Positions 51,888 to 64,000 are shown, counted from the stretch's first letter. The stretch: 64,000 nt of DNA from Saxidomus purpurata (GCA_022818135.1 JAFMSR010000002.1:45050699-45114698), one strand, 5' to 3'. Numbers and translations: made by a program. The notes: generated by a model from the sequence alone, not told the origin.

Positions 51888-52000
51888 TCATCCATATTTC
51901 TGCTTATCCTGTTCAACCTCCATCTTGCGTTTGAGGATCTCAGCATTCTTCTCATGAATTTTCTGAATACGTAGATTCAGTGCTGCATCTTCATTGCCGC
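51888..52000 (-). CDS. Charged protein, terminal exon (coiled coil)
   Basis: Acceptor ttttgtttcag, stop TGA at 51888-51890. The two leading bases complete a Gly codon begun in the previous exon. The exon encodes GNEDAALNLRIQKIHEKNAE then ILKRKMEVEQDKQKYG, a strongly helical, heptad-like ending. Confidence 0.88.
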
Positions 52001-55000
52001 CTGAAACAAAAAATATACATCAGTGTTGTCCGTAACTAATCCATTTCATCTCGATTGCGAAATAAGTTTTTCACAACTTACATGTATATTAATTATGCTC
52101 AAGCCTCACTCCAGATGGAATCAACCTGGTAAATAGAGAAAGATGAAATGTGGAATTATCTGTGTCTTTCAAAAAGGCCACTACCCCTGCTTGGGCAATG
52201 GCGGGGATTGAAGCCGGCTCCACAAAATACTTAACTTGCTTTTCTTCACTTTCATATTCCTTTCTGATGCTTTTTTTTTCTGTCTAACTATATTTCCTTG
52301 TATATTTAAGCAAAAAAGCAACAGATGGTATCTTTTCACCTCAAGGTGTTCATGTCCTTTCCTGTACCATGAAATGGTCTACATGGTTATGTAGTTTTCA
52401 AACTGTTTTACACTTCTGGTAAAGATTGCAATGGTATGTACATACCATTTATCAATGTACACACCCTAACCTCATTCTCATCACAGGAAGATAAAGATTT
52501 TTTTAATTATTATTTTCTCAATTACTTTATATCCCCCCCCCCCCTATTTTAATGCCCCTGGGGATGTTACATTTTTACCCAGGGTGTGTTTATCAGGGAC
52601 TGAAAATGATTTTTTTTACCCTTGCGACTTTCATTCCACACCCAAACTAACAGCTGTTCAATGAAAATAAGTGCTGTGTCTTCTATTTTTCACTGGATCA
52701 ATCAATATTGATACGGATTTTTGCGTTCATATGCCTACTTCCAGAACTAGTAACTCAAGCACTTGTTTAAATAACAGGAGGGGGGGCGTTTATAAGAGGG
52801 GGGACATTTATATGGGGACATAGGGTACAAGTAGGTAAAATTTAGGACCAGACAGGATTTGTTATATCGAAAGTTTATATTTATCAAGTCGAGTAAAAGG
52901 ACTTTGTCATACAGTCAGGAAAAAGTGTGTAAAGGTCACAAAGACATTTTTAGTTGCTTTCAAATGTTAAAGTGCCTGCATATACGTCAGACATTCATTA
53001 GGGAATCGGAATTGCTTATCTTGTACTTCTACAGGTTCAACAAGAACTCAATCCAAATTGCATTTCAGGTGGCAGTTATTATTCCAACATCAAATTTCTT
53101 CTCGAATAACTAAGCCTTTCACAAACAATCTTTGAAATGCAAGAAGCCATCACGATTCTAATTAGGTCATCATTAAGTAACGTCTATTCAGCAGAACAAA
53201 AACTTAAAAGCTGATGAAATGCTTTTAGAATTCTCACAGGCATTAAGATCAACAGCTTCTAGAGGAAAAAAATACTGAATATTCATCATTAAACAAGCTT
53301 AATGTCAAATATCCACATACATGTACTGTAAATCACTTTAAATTCAGAAAACAAAGTTTGCGGATATTAATATCTCCAGATCAATTCCTGAAACCATGAA
53401 TTCGCGAACAAGGGATCCAGTATGTTTCCTGAAATCTTTCACTGCCAGAGAATTTTGAATTAGCGAAATGAAATTTGTGAACAAGTGCTATCGTGAAAGA
53501 ATGTGAAAATACGCTTCTCGCGAACATTTCATGATTTACAGTATATTGAGCGAGAAGCTTCAGGTTGTTTTGTGCCTCCATAACTGCTTGGCTCCCTGCG
53601 AAACTGTTACTTTAAATCATATAATACAGTCCGTTACCAACCTCTCCTGATACACTACATAAACAAAGTAACCTCAAGAAGGTGAATGCCCTGAATATTA
53701 TTGGTTAAGGACACAATGTCAAAGAGGTACATTTTCCTGTAATTGTAGAAAAAACAATCATTGAAAGACGTTTACAAACACACTGTCTGGCTTACAAAAT
53801 TCATCAAATTGTTTCCCTGAAGGCAAGAGATATAATAATCATTTAATAAAAAAACGCTGTTTGTAAGTACAGTACTCATAATTATGTCAATGCTTGTTTA
53901 TCTCTTGGATCTCAACACCATCTCCAAAGAATTGCAGTTATTGGTATGCAGTTTATCTAACCATTATTCTTTGAAAAGACCAGCACTAGACTCCCATCTT
54001 CCATCAGAAACATTTAATGACTAAGACATGGCGATTTTGCATTCAATTTTCAAAAGGGCCACAACTCCTGTGCTTCCGAAGCAATCCAACGGAATAAACT
54101 CTATGAAGTAATAAAACATTTCCACAGAGTTTGATTGAAATTTCATTTAATATCAATGAGGTAGATATGGCTCCATACATAAATTGGACAATTTTGCCTT
54201 GCCAATTTTGCATTCATATTTTTGAAGGGCCATAACTCCTGTGCTTCTGAAGCCATTCAGTTGAAACTCAAGGGGCATGAATTCTATGTAGTAACAAATA
54301 TTTCCCCTAAGTTTGATGTGGCAGATATGAGCATAACTTGGGCACTATTACATTTAATTTTCAAAAGGTCACAACACCTGTTTCTAAAGCAATTCAACTG
54401 AAACACAAGGGGTATCAACTCTATATGTTAATAAACATTTCCATGAAGTTTGATTGAAATTGCATTGCACTACCAATTTGGTAGATATGACTCTGAACAG
54501 AAATTGCTAACGGACGAACCACTAGCGCCATTAACATAATACATCCCCTTCCGTCATACAAAAAAAAACCTGCAAGTGCTCAAATGTTATCGAGCAAGAA
54601 ACTGAGAGATTTTAATATTACAGGAGAACAAGCAATACCACTTAAACCTCTAACTTGTACTTTAATGGTGAATGCAGACAATCATTAATCGTTCCTTAAT
54701 TAAATTCACATGCAAATATTACTCTGATGGGAATATTCCATTTCTGAAACATAATAAATAAAGTAATGAAAGATGTAAAACTTCAGAAAATATTTTGGCA
54801 AAAAAACCGTTATATGAAAGCTAATGCCGTGGTTCAATATTCCTCCACACAAGTATTCTGTAACATGAGCAGGGTAATACGGGTCCAGGCCCAGTATCCC
54901 ACTAGTTAGCAAACAGCTGGTTCTGGGTAGGTGAAGGAAATAAGGGAGCTAACTTGAAGCTGCTCATTCACATTTTCCGGTGAAAAATTAATTTCACCAA

Positions 55001-58000
55001 AATGATATACATCGAGTACCAACAAGGTCTTCCTTGGGGATTGACCTTGTGACCTAGCTTTTAATCCAAAGTGATCCACACAAACATTTTGAACAATTTA
55101 CATGATGATTTAGTTGTCAATGTCACCTGCATGGTGTACACAAGGTTTTTAACTGGGTGACCTAGTTTTTTACCTCAGATGACCAATATTCAAACTCAAC
55201 CTAAATTTCATTAAGACAATCTTACTGATCAAGTTTCATGAAGTTCCAATGAAAAATGCAATTTTTAATCTAAAGTAATTCAATGGTTGGCTTAACAGCC
55301 AGTCAAGGGTTTGAACAAGAGGATCTAGAAATCTAACAAACTATATTTAACAACCAAAATGCAATCGTTTTAATAAATCATAGATTTTGAGCAGTGGGTT
55401 ATCTCATTATATGCATAATAGTTGACATTTACAAATGTAATTATGTTTGAATTTTGTAATGAACTTGCTAAATGAAACCAAAGAAGGGCAAAGAGCATGG
55501 TGTTTTTTTTAATTTTCCATATTACACTTGCAACTGTAACACAAATATCCATCAAATCCCTGTTTGCATTTTTTTAAAGTCGTTAAGTATATTTACAAAA
55601 TTACAAGATAGTCAGAAGGCTTCCAACTATTTCTTAGTGTATAGATTTTACAAAACTTGTTATACCTATATTTTCATCTGTCTTCTGTTTGTCTGCTGCA
55701 CCATATTTGCCACTACTACTGAGTTTAATCCGTTTCCCACCACTTGGAATAGTGACCTCACGTGACCTCTGGAACTCAGTGTCTTCTGACACTGTCAACT
55801 TGGAAGATGAATTCTTATCAACTGCCATCCCAAGCCTTTCGTACACGGATTTTGTTGACTTCTTTGATTTAACTTCTGTAAAATGCATGCATGCTTATAG
55901 GATAACTGTAAATTATGATACAATTCAACAACAAACAAAAAGTCCTCATAATTAGGTTTGAAAAATAGTGACTGAAGGAAAGCTAATCAACCAAAAGTCA
56001 AAAGGAAAAATCAATATATTTAAGTCTGTCTTCCCAAACAAAGTCCTACTAACATAAAATGTAAAATGACGAGCCTTGTTTGCAAGCAGCCTGTTTTAAG
56101 AGGCATCAAGTACTGAGCCTAATAATTGACAAATCTGCCATTTTCTCATTCGTAGTGTTCATCTCTTTGAATGCATGTATAACTATATAACAGAATTTGA
56201 GGAATCAAGACTTATCTTAACCAGTTATTCGTACCGCTGAACACAAAGTTAGAAATAAAAACCTTCAAAGAAAGAAAAAGTAAGAAGAATTCTTTAACAA
56301 TTTCTCCTTACAACAGTTAAGCTGTTAAAAAACATACCTTTATTAAATGTGACATTCACAATTTGCTCAGTTGGCTTATCTTCATCTTCATCTGAGCTCC
56401 AATTTTTCCTCTTTTTCACTTTCTTCTTTCTTGTCTTTGTCCTGGAGATCTCCTCATCACTAGATTTCTCCACTTGTATGATCAAACGTTCTTTCTTTGG
56501 AGACTTTTTCCGCTTTTTACTCTCTTTTTTTAATACTTTTGGTTTTGAGACATTGATATCAAGTAAACTAGGAATTGTTTCAGTCAAATCTTTTTGGCCA
56601 GTTTTTACTACACTTATTACACCTTTCCTTACATCAGAATCACTTTCTGAACTTAATTCTTCAAACTTCTTTCTAGAATCTTCTTCATAGAAAACCATAT
56701 TTTTCTTATGATAATACTTCTGTCTCACATTCTCTTCCATATCTTGTTTTCTCCTATCTCTGAAGTCACCTTTCTTGAAATCTTGTCTTTCATTGTGATC
56801 TGAAGTATATCTATCAACTTTTGAATAATTATCTTTGTGCTTTGACTTTTTATTCCAGTCTTTATCACCATCTCCTCTTTCAAATTTAGTTTTCTCCGAT
56901 TTCCTCTTTTCCCTTTCCATTTCTCTTTCCTTAAGCAGCCTACGCCTTTTCTCTAACTCAATATCAGCGGTCTTTCTGGATGCACCATGTTTCTTATCTC
57001 TCCAAGTTTCCGTTTCAGAATCACTACTCAAATCACTTAGACTAGAAACACTTCTATCACTGTCAGAATCAGAATCTGATTTTACAGCTTGACTGGCTAA
57101 TTTTTGCAACTTTTCTTCAATACTTCTTCTTTTAGTCTTTTGTACATCCTTCGTACTCTTTTGCTTTGATTTTTCTTTATCATCAGTACTTTTTCTTTTT
57201 AACCTTTCATCAGATTTTCTGCTTTCCTTTTCTTTGTGTTTTGAAAAGTCTTTATGATCACTTTGTGCCTTAACTGCTTTTGCTGATATTAGATGTGAAT
57301 CACTTTTACTAGATCTTGCATTTCTTTCTTTTTTATTTAGCTCTGTGGTTTGGAATGCTTTTCTTCTGTCATGTGTATTCTCTGCAGATTTTGATCTTGA
57401 CCTTTTTCTATGTTTGTAACTGGAAGAGGTCTCAATATCCCTTTTACCTATCAAGTCTCTGGAAGTCTTTGTTTCTTCATTCTTCAACCTTCCAATTGCT
57501 TCAAAATATCTTTTTTCATCAGGCTTTTCCCTCTCACCCTTATGTTTATTTTTATCATCTTTTCCATAATCATTTCTAGATTTACTATTAGATTTACTTT
57601 TACCTATTTGGTTTTCTCTATCTTGTTTCCTATCATAGTCAAGTCTACCAGTACCATGTCTACCTCTATCATTTCTCTGGTACATTGTCTCATCTCTGTA
57701 ATTGGTAGCATCAAATTCTGGATCAGCTTTTACCTCATCTAGAGACAACCCACTCGATAACCTATCTTTTACAGATTTCTTATAAAAAGAACTTTCCTTT
57801 CCACTTTTTCTTAGAGGAGATTTGAGATCTCTTTTACTTTCTCTTCTGCTGTATTCTGTATTCCTTTTTCTAAAATCCATTTCCTTCTCGTCTTTCCTTT
57901 TTGGAGACCTTTTGATATTTCTAGCATTCAATTCATTATTATTCAAACTTTTTCTCTCTGGTTGTGACCTGGATTTTATATCTCTAATGTCTGGAGATTC

Positions 58001-61000
58001 GGATTTTCTTCTACCTGTTTTAACTTTTGTTTTAGCTTTTGACACAGATTTTTGTTTATGGTTCTTAGATGTTTCTGATGATGAGTCACTATCTGAAGAG
58101 GAGGACGAAGATGATGATGATGAGTCACTATCTGAATCAGATGATGATGAGGAAGCTGATGATGACTTTGATGATTTAGAAGATTTCAATGATGTTACAG
58201 ATGCTCTGCTCTCCTGAGATGACTGATTTGTTTTAGAATGAGTCACATGAGGATGTGGACTTTCCTTCGTCTTTGTATCAGGTACTGCTTCAATATTGTT
58301 AGCATCAATTTCATTGTCAGCAACGTCATTATCAGACTCTGACTGAGATCTACTACTCTCCCTGCTGATAGAACTGTTTCTACTATTTGATACACTTTTA
58401 GGATCAATGTCTTCTGCAGATTCTGCAGATTCCTCTGCTGAATCTGAATCTTCACGATTTCTTCTGTTGAATCTACTGAAAGCAATATATGAATTTGAGA
58501 CACTATCGTCTTGTCTTAACTCATCCTGCACTGGAGTTGGTTCATCCCTCAATGGTGTGCTGTCAGATCCTTCCCCAGTATTTAAATGGGTTCCTATGTT
58601 TTCATTTAAAAATGAATTTTCTTCATTTATATCAGCATTAGCACTTTCTGAATATTTTAGATCATTTGGTATAGTTTTCCCAATATTAATTTCTTCATTT
58701 TTTGTATTTGCTGATGGAATATCCATATCAGATTTTGCCACAGTGTGGGGAGTGTTTAAGTCTGACTGTACCTCATCAATGGTGATATTCTGTGACATGT
58801 CTATTGCATTTTCTCCATCAGTGATCCCTGCATCTTTTTCATTCATTTCAACACACTCATTAATATCTTGTTCACTGTTATGAACTTCTACTTCATTAAA
58901 ATGCTCATGAACTTCAACTTCATTATTATGGTTTGTATTGCCTTCCATTTCTGTGTCACTGCTCACATCATCCAAGGACATGTCCATCTTGACACCAACA
59001 GATTCACGTCTATTTCTTTCAACAAGATCATCGTCATCCTCGCTATCCGTTGCCTCCTCATATCGACTGAACTTTGATGTTTCTGAAATCAGAGAAAAAC
59101 AAAATCAAAAGAGCTGTATTTATAATTGTACTTCAGTCAGCTAAAGAAAAGGTACTGGAGGAAAAACGGGAATCAACTGATCTTTCTAATTTCCCATTTT
59201 GATTTCTCTAATATTTTTTGCAATAAATCTTCTATGCATGGAAGAAATTTGTTGAATAGTGACTTTGTTTTGACAGATTACCAGATGTATTGAAAACTAC
59301 ATGTATTATAAAATATTCTGAAGCAAGGCAACTACTAATATAGACCATGTTACAGAGGAGGGATAAAGATGCTGGTCATTCACAGTATCACTTACTGAAG
59401 TCTGACTATACTTGTGAAACTGACAAGCATTCTGGCCAATTTTAATGAAGGTAGGGAACAAAATCACGTGGCCTGTATAGTGCTCACAAGATGCTTCTTT
59501 GATCTGACATTGTGATCAAGGTTTTGACCCACTTGAAAATTTCTACATTGATGTAAGATTCGTAAAAATAGACATTCAGACCTAATTTCCATGATAATTG
59601 GGTGTAAACTGTTCACAATAAAGCTCATTAATTTACATTTATGGATGGGAGTGGGTACTGATATATACATAATATGTAATACAACAATGACAAGAAAGTG
59701 TGTCACTAGCACTGTGTTGAGAATTGTACTATGGCTACTGCACATATGAAAAGGAAAACAATGTACTTTATCTCTGATAATTTGGGGGCGGAGCTTAACA
59801 CTTTATACAGTACAGAACATGATGTACTTTATCTCTGATAATTTGCACTGTGTATGGGGGTGGAGCTTAATACTTTCTACAGTACAGAACATGATCTGCA
59901 ATAGAGAACAGTTACAATAGCACAACAGAGCAGATGTGACATAATACAAAATATATAGAGTACTGTTGCTTCAAAAATAATGTCATTTCTCGGGGGGCTA
60001 TGTTTCCTCGCAATTATATAATTATTCTCAGAAACAGTTCTCTATCCACTACTTATGTTACTGGAATTCTTCTTAAAATTCTGGAAAAACTGTAGTTCAC
60101 AGTATTTTACAAATATTAAATTTCTTGTGATGATACCCCTGAAGCATTTAGTAATTTGTATTAAAACCAACATATCCTTCAAAATGTCATACAGTACAAC
60201 TAGCCTGTATATGAGCTGTAATTTACACTCTAAAGAAGATGATAGACCTACTTACAAGCACTTGTCCTCTAGCGTGGACAAAATGTGGGCACAGACTTAT
60301 CAACCTGTACAATGTACTTAATTACCTATAGTTTTAATATGCCTTTGCCATCATTTGGCAAAACAGGTCTCCCAATTAACCTATTTTCCTTCAATTAAAT
60401 GAAAATACTAACCAATGACAGAACATCCAAAAAAATAAGTAACACTACTTTATTAAATTGCCTCAAATTGCCTACCTAATTTATAATAATTGTCCAAGCT
60501 AAAATAGTTATGTTGGCGCTCATTTTCTCTTTACCTATACAATTATCAAGTTAAACAGGAACTGACCTATGGATTATCCCAATTAATACCAAAACCTTTC
60601 AACAACTTTGACACAGGTAACAAACACAAGAAAAACCTAAAAGTACATAATTATGGTTAAGTTATGGCACTGGGTACACACGCTGATCTTTCACTTCTTA
60701 CATAGCTCATTTGTAACAAAAATGAAACCAGGAAAGTACATAAATGCCAATCAAAGAAAGATGGGAAAACTATTTTTAAGTGGTCCTTTCATTTCTTACT
60801 GAATTTTACTTTTGATCACATCTCCTAGTATTCAATGTACAAAAACCTAACTCTATTATCACAATATTCCTCAGTAATTTGTAAGAAAGAAGGTCTACTT
60901 GTCAAGGCATTTCAGAGCAATAGCAGAGACACTGTAGGGCTTTTTTTCCTAAAATTGGGAAGGCCCCAGGCCTTCTCAAATTGGGAAATTTTATGCGTGG

Positions 61001-62100
61001 TGTGGCCCAAATTGGGAAATTTTAAAAACTTACTTAACAAGTGAGTGCTCCCCCTGTTGCAGGAATTAAATACTACTGGAAAAATGTGGAGTTTCTCAGG
61101 CTTGAAAGAGATGTGTTTGAGTCTTATCACAACAGATATTGTTTTTGTGCAATAATGTAAAGTACCCCTCCCCCCCCCAAAAAAAAACCAACCACCACTC
61201 TACAATTCTTGAACATGGAAAACAGCTAAAGGATGATAAACTGTAACATTTGTAATGTTTTGATGCAATCGTTGTGGTTTGTCACGTATTTTCACGACCT
61301 CCCCCCCCCTTATTCACGATTTTAAGGAATATTTGGTCAATTTTTCGGCGTAAAAGATTGTAAATGAAACATATGTTTTCTGGTATCTTAAAAAACTTAA
61401 AACAGGTCAAGGATAATAAAATTATACCTTTTGAAAAGTTTTTTAGTATTTATTTTTGTTTGTCACGTATTTTCGCGACCCTGCTTGTGCCCGATATTCG
61501 GAAATATTTGCCGATTTATCGGGGATTTTAGATATTTCAAAAGCTTAAAACAGAGATCGGGTGTACTTTCCTTAACCTATATAGACACTGAAAGTTATCA
61601 GACACAATTTATTGGAATTTTCTTTCTTTTGTTTTGGAAATATTTTGGCCTCAATTGGGAAATTTCTTCATTTTTTTCAATTGGGAAGGGGCTGAATATC
61701 GGCCCCTATTATATAGAGTAAAAAAGCCCTGGACACCATTGTTATATGTAAATATGTATGCGCATCTCAGGTTCCAATTACTATCTCAATTTTAACACGT
61801 CAAAGATGTCAAATAGAATTGACTGACAAACAAACAGTATCTTCGTGCCAATATGCTGGGCACTCCTATTATACATGTTTTCCTGGTACAGACTGAGTCT
61901 TGCTGACAATGGTTGGGGGGGAGGGGGGGCAGGGGAATGAGTTAACAATAAGCAGCTGAATTACCTTTTGGTCTGGTTGGTGTTGAACTCTGACTGCCAC
62001 TCTCTGTAGATGCCCATTTATCCTGGGGTCTCAGTAAGAATGGGCGTGAATCTTTGGATGTTCCTTCAACTTTTGCTTGCTCTTCCTGACCTCCAGACGG
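51888..62100 (-). CDS. Large charged Ser/Lys/Arg-rich nuclear-type protein, 5'-incomplete
   Basis: Four exons join in frame: 61965-62100, 56338-59082, 55666-55875 and 51888-52000. They give 1067 visible residues ending in KYG. All introns are GT-AG, and all three junctions split a codon after its first base. The first visible exon starts at phase 0, so the true N-terminus lies outside the window. Early in the protein is VKMDMSLDDV, close to the UAP56/DDX39B-binding motif of ALYREF and UIF. Then follow acidic repeats, a poly-Ser/Asp tract and about 600 residues rich in KSK, RSRS, RRKS and KEKE. Near the C-terminus are KSVYERLGM and the helix RIQKIHEKNAEILKRKMEVE, whose pattern recalls the CCDC9 N-terminal coiled coil. 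The composition suggests a nuclear-speckle or RNA-processing protein. No catalytic or RNA-binding domain is visible, and I cannot name an ortholog. Confidence 0.85.
53326..53541. mobile_element. MITE with TA target site, 216 bp (intronic)
   Basis: CTGTAAATCA and TGATTTACAG form terminal inverted repeats flanked by TA on both sides. The interior has paired 'attcgcgaac' and 'ctcgcgaacattt' blocks. Tc1/mariner-type duplication; no coding sequence. It lies in the intron between exons 55666-55875 and 51888-52000. Confidence 0.8.
55666..55875 (-). CDS. Charged protein, penultimate exon
   Basis: This is a 210-nt exon with acceptor catttttacag-like sequence (gcattttacag) and donor ATAG|GTATAA. It encodes VKSKKSTKSVYERLGMAVDK and then a Ser/Thr-rich segment with IPSGGKRIKLSSSGKYG. 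The SVYERLG peptide resembles short S-V-F/Y-x-R-L-G motifs seen in several nuclear proteins, significance unknown. Confidence 0.9.
56338..59082 (-). CDS. Charged protein, giant 2.7-kb exon
   Basis: Acceptor ctgatttcag at 59083 and donor AAAG|GTATGT at 56337. The frame is open for all 2745 bases. It opens TSKFSRYEEATDSEDDDDLV, so the Met at 58987 is internal, not a start. It contains the export-adaptor-like motif at 58964-58987, a Ser/Asp tract at about 58080-58200 (codons AGC/GAT/TCA, giving plus-strand gatgatgatg runs) and long KR/KE-rich stretches. Several open frames on the opposite strand here are shadows of this biased composition. Confidence 0.92.
59759..59892. repeat. Two-copy direct repeat (~65-75 bp)
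   Basis: 'atgtactttatctctgataattt' followed by 'ggagcttaa.actttatacagtacagaacatgat' occurs twice in succession. The second copy carries about 12 extra bases. It lies in the intron between the 2.7-kb exon and exon 61965-62100. Confidence 0.8.
60936..61731. mobile_element. hAT-like non-autonomous transposon, ~800 bp (intronic)
   Basis: The ends 'agggctttttttcct' and 'agtaaaaaagccctg' are inverted repeats, and the 8 bases flanking them (gacactgt and gacaccat) match at six positions, as in an old 8-bp hAT duplication. Inside, 'aattgggaaatttt' recurs, and a ~190-bp unit containing 'tttgtcacgtattttc.cgacc' is present twice (about 61215-61400 and 61400-61550). No transposase frame is intact. Confidence 0.45.
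61965..62100 (-). CDS. Charged protein, first exon visible in the window
   Basis: The exon is 136 nt with acceptor tcatgttag and donor AAAAG|GTAATT. It encodes PSGGQEEQAKVEGTSKDSRP followed by FLLRPQDKWASTESGSQSST and PTRPK plus one base. It is phase 0 on entry and links in frame to the 2.7-kb exon. Confidence 0.85.
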
Positions 62101-64000
62101 CTAACATGAACAATTAGAACACAAGGTTTTATAAAATAAACATTTCTGAGTTTCTACATTAAGATGTTACACATTAGTAAATTAATGAGATGCCCATACA
62201 TGTGCCATTGTGCAGAAAACTTTAGAAATACAGTAAAGTTCCTATTTTCAGACCACAATTCCAACACTAAATAAAACATGGCCCTACTACCATGATTACG
62301 GAGTTGATCTTACTAGTGAGACCTTTTTACTACAAATTTGACCATTTTGTTTTCAATGTTGACAATTATCTGACTTCAAATAAGACACTTTTTGTTCTTT
62401 TTTTCATACTACAGTACAACCTTTCAAGAACGAACACCCTTGGGAACACAAAAATGTGTTTGTTGTAGTGAGGTGTTGTTCTGGAGAGGTTGATTTCTCT
62501 TATAATTGACAGAAAGGGAAAGCAAATGTGTGTCTTTTCAGGGCGGTTGAGTCCAGAAAGGTCCAGAGAGGTGTCATCTGGGGAGGTTGTACCAAATAAA
62601 ATTTGCTTCTCCATCAGACGTATTACTAATAACCTTGTGCCCTATTTTCAAAACTGAAACACAAAACTTGCAGACATAATAACCTTGCCTAAGTGATCGG
62701 AAATCTACAGAACTTACTCGTATTCTAAAATGTAAGAAACTAAAAACTAAATGCCACTAATGGAATGTATTTAAGGTGTAGACTTTCACACAGCAACTCG
62801 ATAAGCAGACGTCAGCTAAGAGCCCCTATTCTCTCTCTAAAATCAGCTGCAATAATCCGATTAATCAGCAATGCAAGAATCCAATTACGTTCTCCTATTA
62901 ATTCAATCGTCTTGTATTTCATGACACAAAATTCTCTTAAAGTTTGTTCAATGTTAATTAACTTGCTGTTATTTCCATTTTAACTTGTTTACCAATATTT
63001 TTTTATTGTTTTTCCTTTTTTTTGGTGATTTTACTGAGGATATAACCTTCACCTAGAGCCCTCTTGGGACAACTGTTGTTGTTTGAGGAAAAGCACTGTA
63101 ATTGCGTAAAATTTCATGGAAACATATTAACTTTGTAATTAATTCTGAAATGCATACAACTTGGACAGCAAGAATTATTACCTTGACTTTAACATACTTA
63201 TGGCACGACTTAGCACTACGTATATTTCTAAAGTGCGTAAAGTGCATGAAACTATTTTCATATAAGTTTCATGGAATTCTCCGACATTTTGCTTGAAATT
63301 CTAACAGGTTTCAATCTCTGCTGTATCACCGTCAAATATTTATTCTTTCTGTGTTAACATTGAAAATTTGACTATACTTTAAAGCTGCTCGCTCTCAGAT
63401 ACAGTGAAAAAATATTTTTTTCAAAAATGACACACATAAAAGGCTAGAATCAACAATAGAAGTAAAAACCTAGGTAGGAATTTGCAAAAACAAGTGAAAA
63501 TGCTGGTTTTACGGCACCACTACACTATATATTTATATAGAAAACTCAAAAGAGTCTGCAACGCTTTATTATTTGGTAAGGTATTATTTCAAATCTACCG
63601 ATACACATTACAGGAATTTATACAGGAACCTTTTAATATGACTATAATTTTTTTATGTTCTAAAATACTTCACTTTCATACGTTTGAAGAACTTTATATT
63701 TTTTCCGAAATCTGAGAGCAAGCAGCTTTAATCATTATGTACAAATCCAAGTTTCTCCACTTGGCACACATGCTTCTGAAGATATAGCTGAAACAGGAGA
63801 TTTCTTTTTATTGGATAAAGTAATGCTGTTTAGCCACATACAAAGGGCATTACATAAAAGTTCAGAGAATTCAATAGGATAAATAAAAGATTTTCTAAAA
63901 GCCATAATTATCTTAAAATTTTCTCTGCTAATTTAAGAAGTCTTTTTCAGAAATTTGTCCTAAGGACAATGTTAAATCTCAGCAGTAAGTTATTAACAAG
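62101..64000. other. Upstream or intronic flank of the charged-protein gene
   Basis: No further exon of this gene was found with matching phase. At about 62405-62600 lies a GT/AG-rich decayed repeat ('ttgtagtgaggtgttgttctgg', 'gaaaggtccagagagg'). The 63379-63731 element is listed separately. Confidence 0.5.
63379..63731. mobile_element. TIR element family 2, copy 2 (353 bp)
   Basis: TTAAAGCTGCTCGCTCTCAG at the left end and CTGAGAGCAAGCAGCTTTAA at the right end are inverted repeats differing at one position. The interior matches the 33153-33501 copy in opposite orientation ('ctaggtaggaatttgca', 'cggcaccactacac'). Non-coding. Confidence 0.85.

Noticed and set aside
52165..52240. Possible SINE B-box (GGCTTCAATCCCCGCC on the minus strand)
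   Set aside because: No matching A-box at the right distance, so not strong enough to call.
56349..58883. Several plus-strand open frames of 80-160 codons within this interval
   Set aside because: They lie opposite the 2.7-kb exon and reflect its biased Ser/Lys codons read in reverse (poly-Phe, Ser and Leu). No independent support.
58987..58987. Met at 58987 as the start of the charged protein
   Set aside because: The frame stays open and acidic (EEATDSEDDDD) upstream to a good acceptor at 59083, and a further exon at 61965-62100 joins in phase, so this Met is internal.

Overview
The window looks like nuclear DNA from a mollusc, most probably a bivalve. It is AT-rich and gene-poor, its genes are split by GT-AG introns, and it is full of short inverted-repeat transposons and tRNA-derived SINEs. 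One SINE (7.03-7.24 kb) has the layout I associate with bivalve genomes. Species cannot be told from the sequence. I reconstructed three protein-coding genes from exon phase and splice sites. Everything else is intergenic or intronic sequence rich in repeats.

Layout. (1) 0-4.1 kb: one possible 45-nt microexon, a ~162-bp tandem repeat and two clear MITEs (TIR elements with target-site duplications), but no confident gene. (2) 4.1-25.3 kb: two diverged copies of an ~8.4-8.9 kb segment (A at 4106-12461, B at 16369-25291). They are separated by ~3.9 kb that opens with an 87-bp satellite. Copy B carries the last two exons of a minus-strand synaptotagmin-17 (SYT17, B/K protein) gene. Copy A keeps a perfectly spliceable duplicate of the penultimate exon but has lost the terminal exon. 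(3) 27.7-32.5 kb: the large SYT17 exon (Cys cluster, linker, C2A) and a plausible first coding exon. The four-exon model gives a 484-residue protein. (4) 35.5-37.4 kb: a two-exon plus-strand gene for a RING-less TRIM-like protein with two B-boxes, a coiled coil and a beta-propeller-like C-terminus. (5) 37.4-51.9 kb: no coding sequence that I can support, but degenerate interspersed repeats and minisatellites. Part of 40.3-51.9 kb may be a long 3'UTR of the next gene. (6) 51.9-62.1 kb: four exons of a minus-strand gene, 5'-incomplete, for a large Lys/Ser/Arg/Glu-rich nuclear-type protein. It carries a motif that closely resembles the UAP56/DDX39B-binding motif of mRNA-export adaptors. (7) 62.1-64 kb: repeats only.

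The genes are unrelated in function: membrane trafficking, a B-box scaffold, and probable RNA metabolism. No operon logic applies. The most interesting items are the duplicated SYT17 3' region with an orphan intact exon, the export-adaptor-like motif in the charged protein, the frame-preserving 87-bp satellite at the edge of the duplication, and several TIR element families with two copies in the window.
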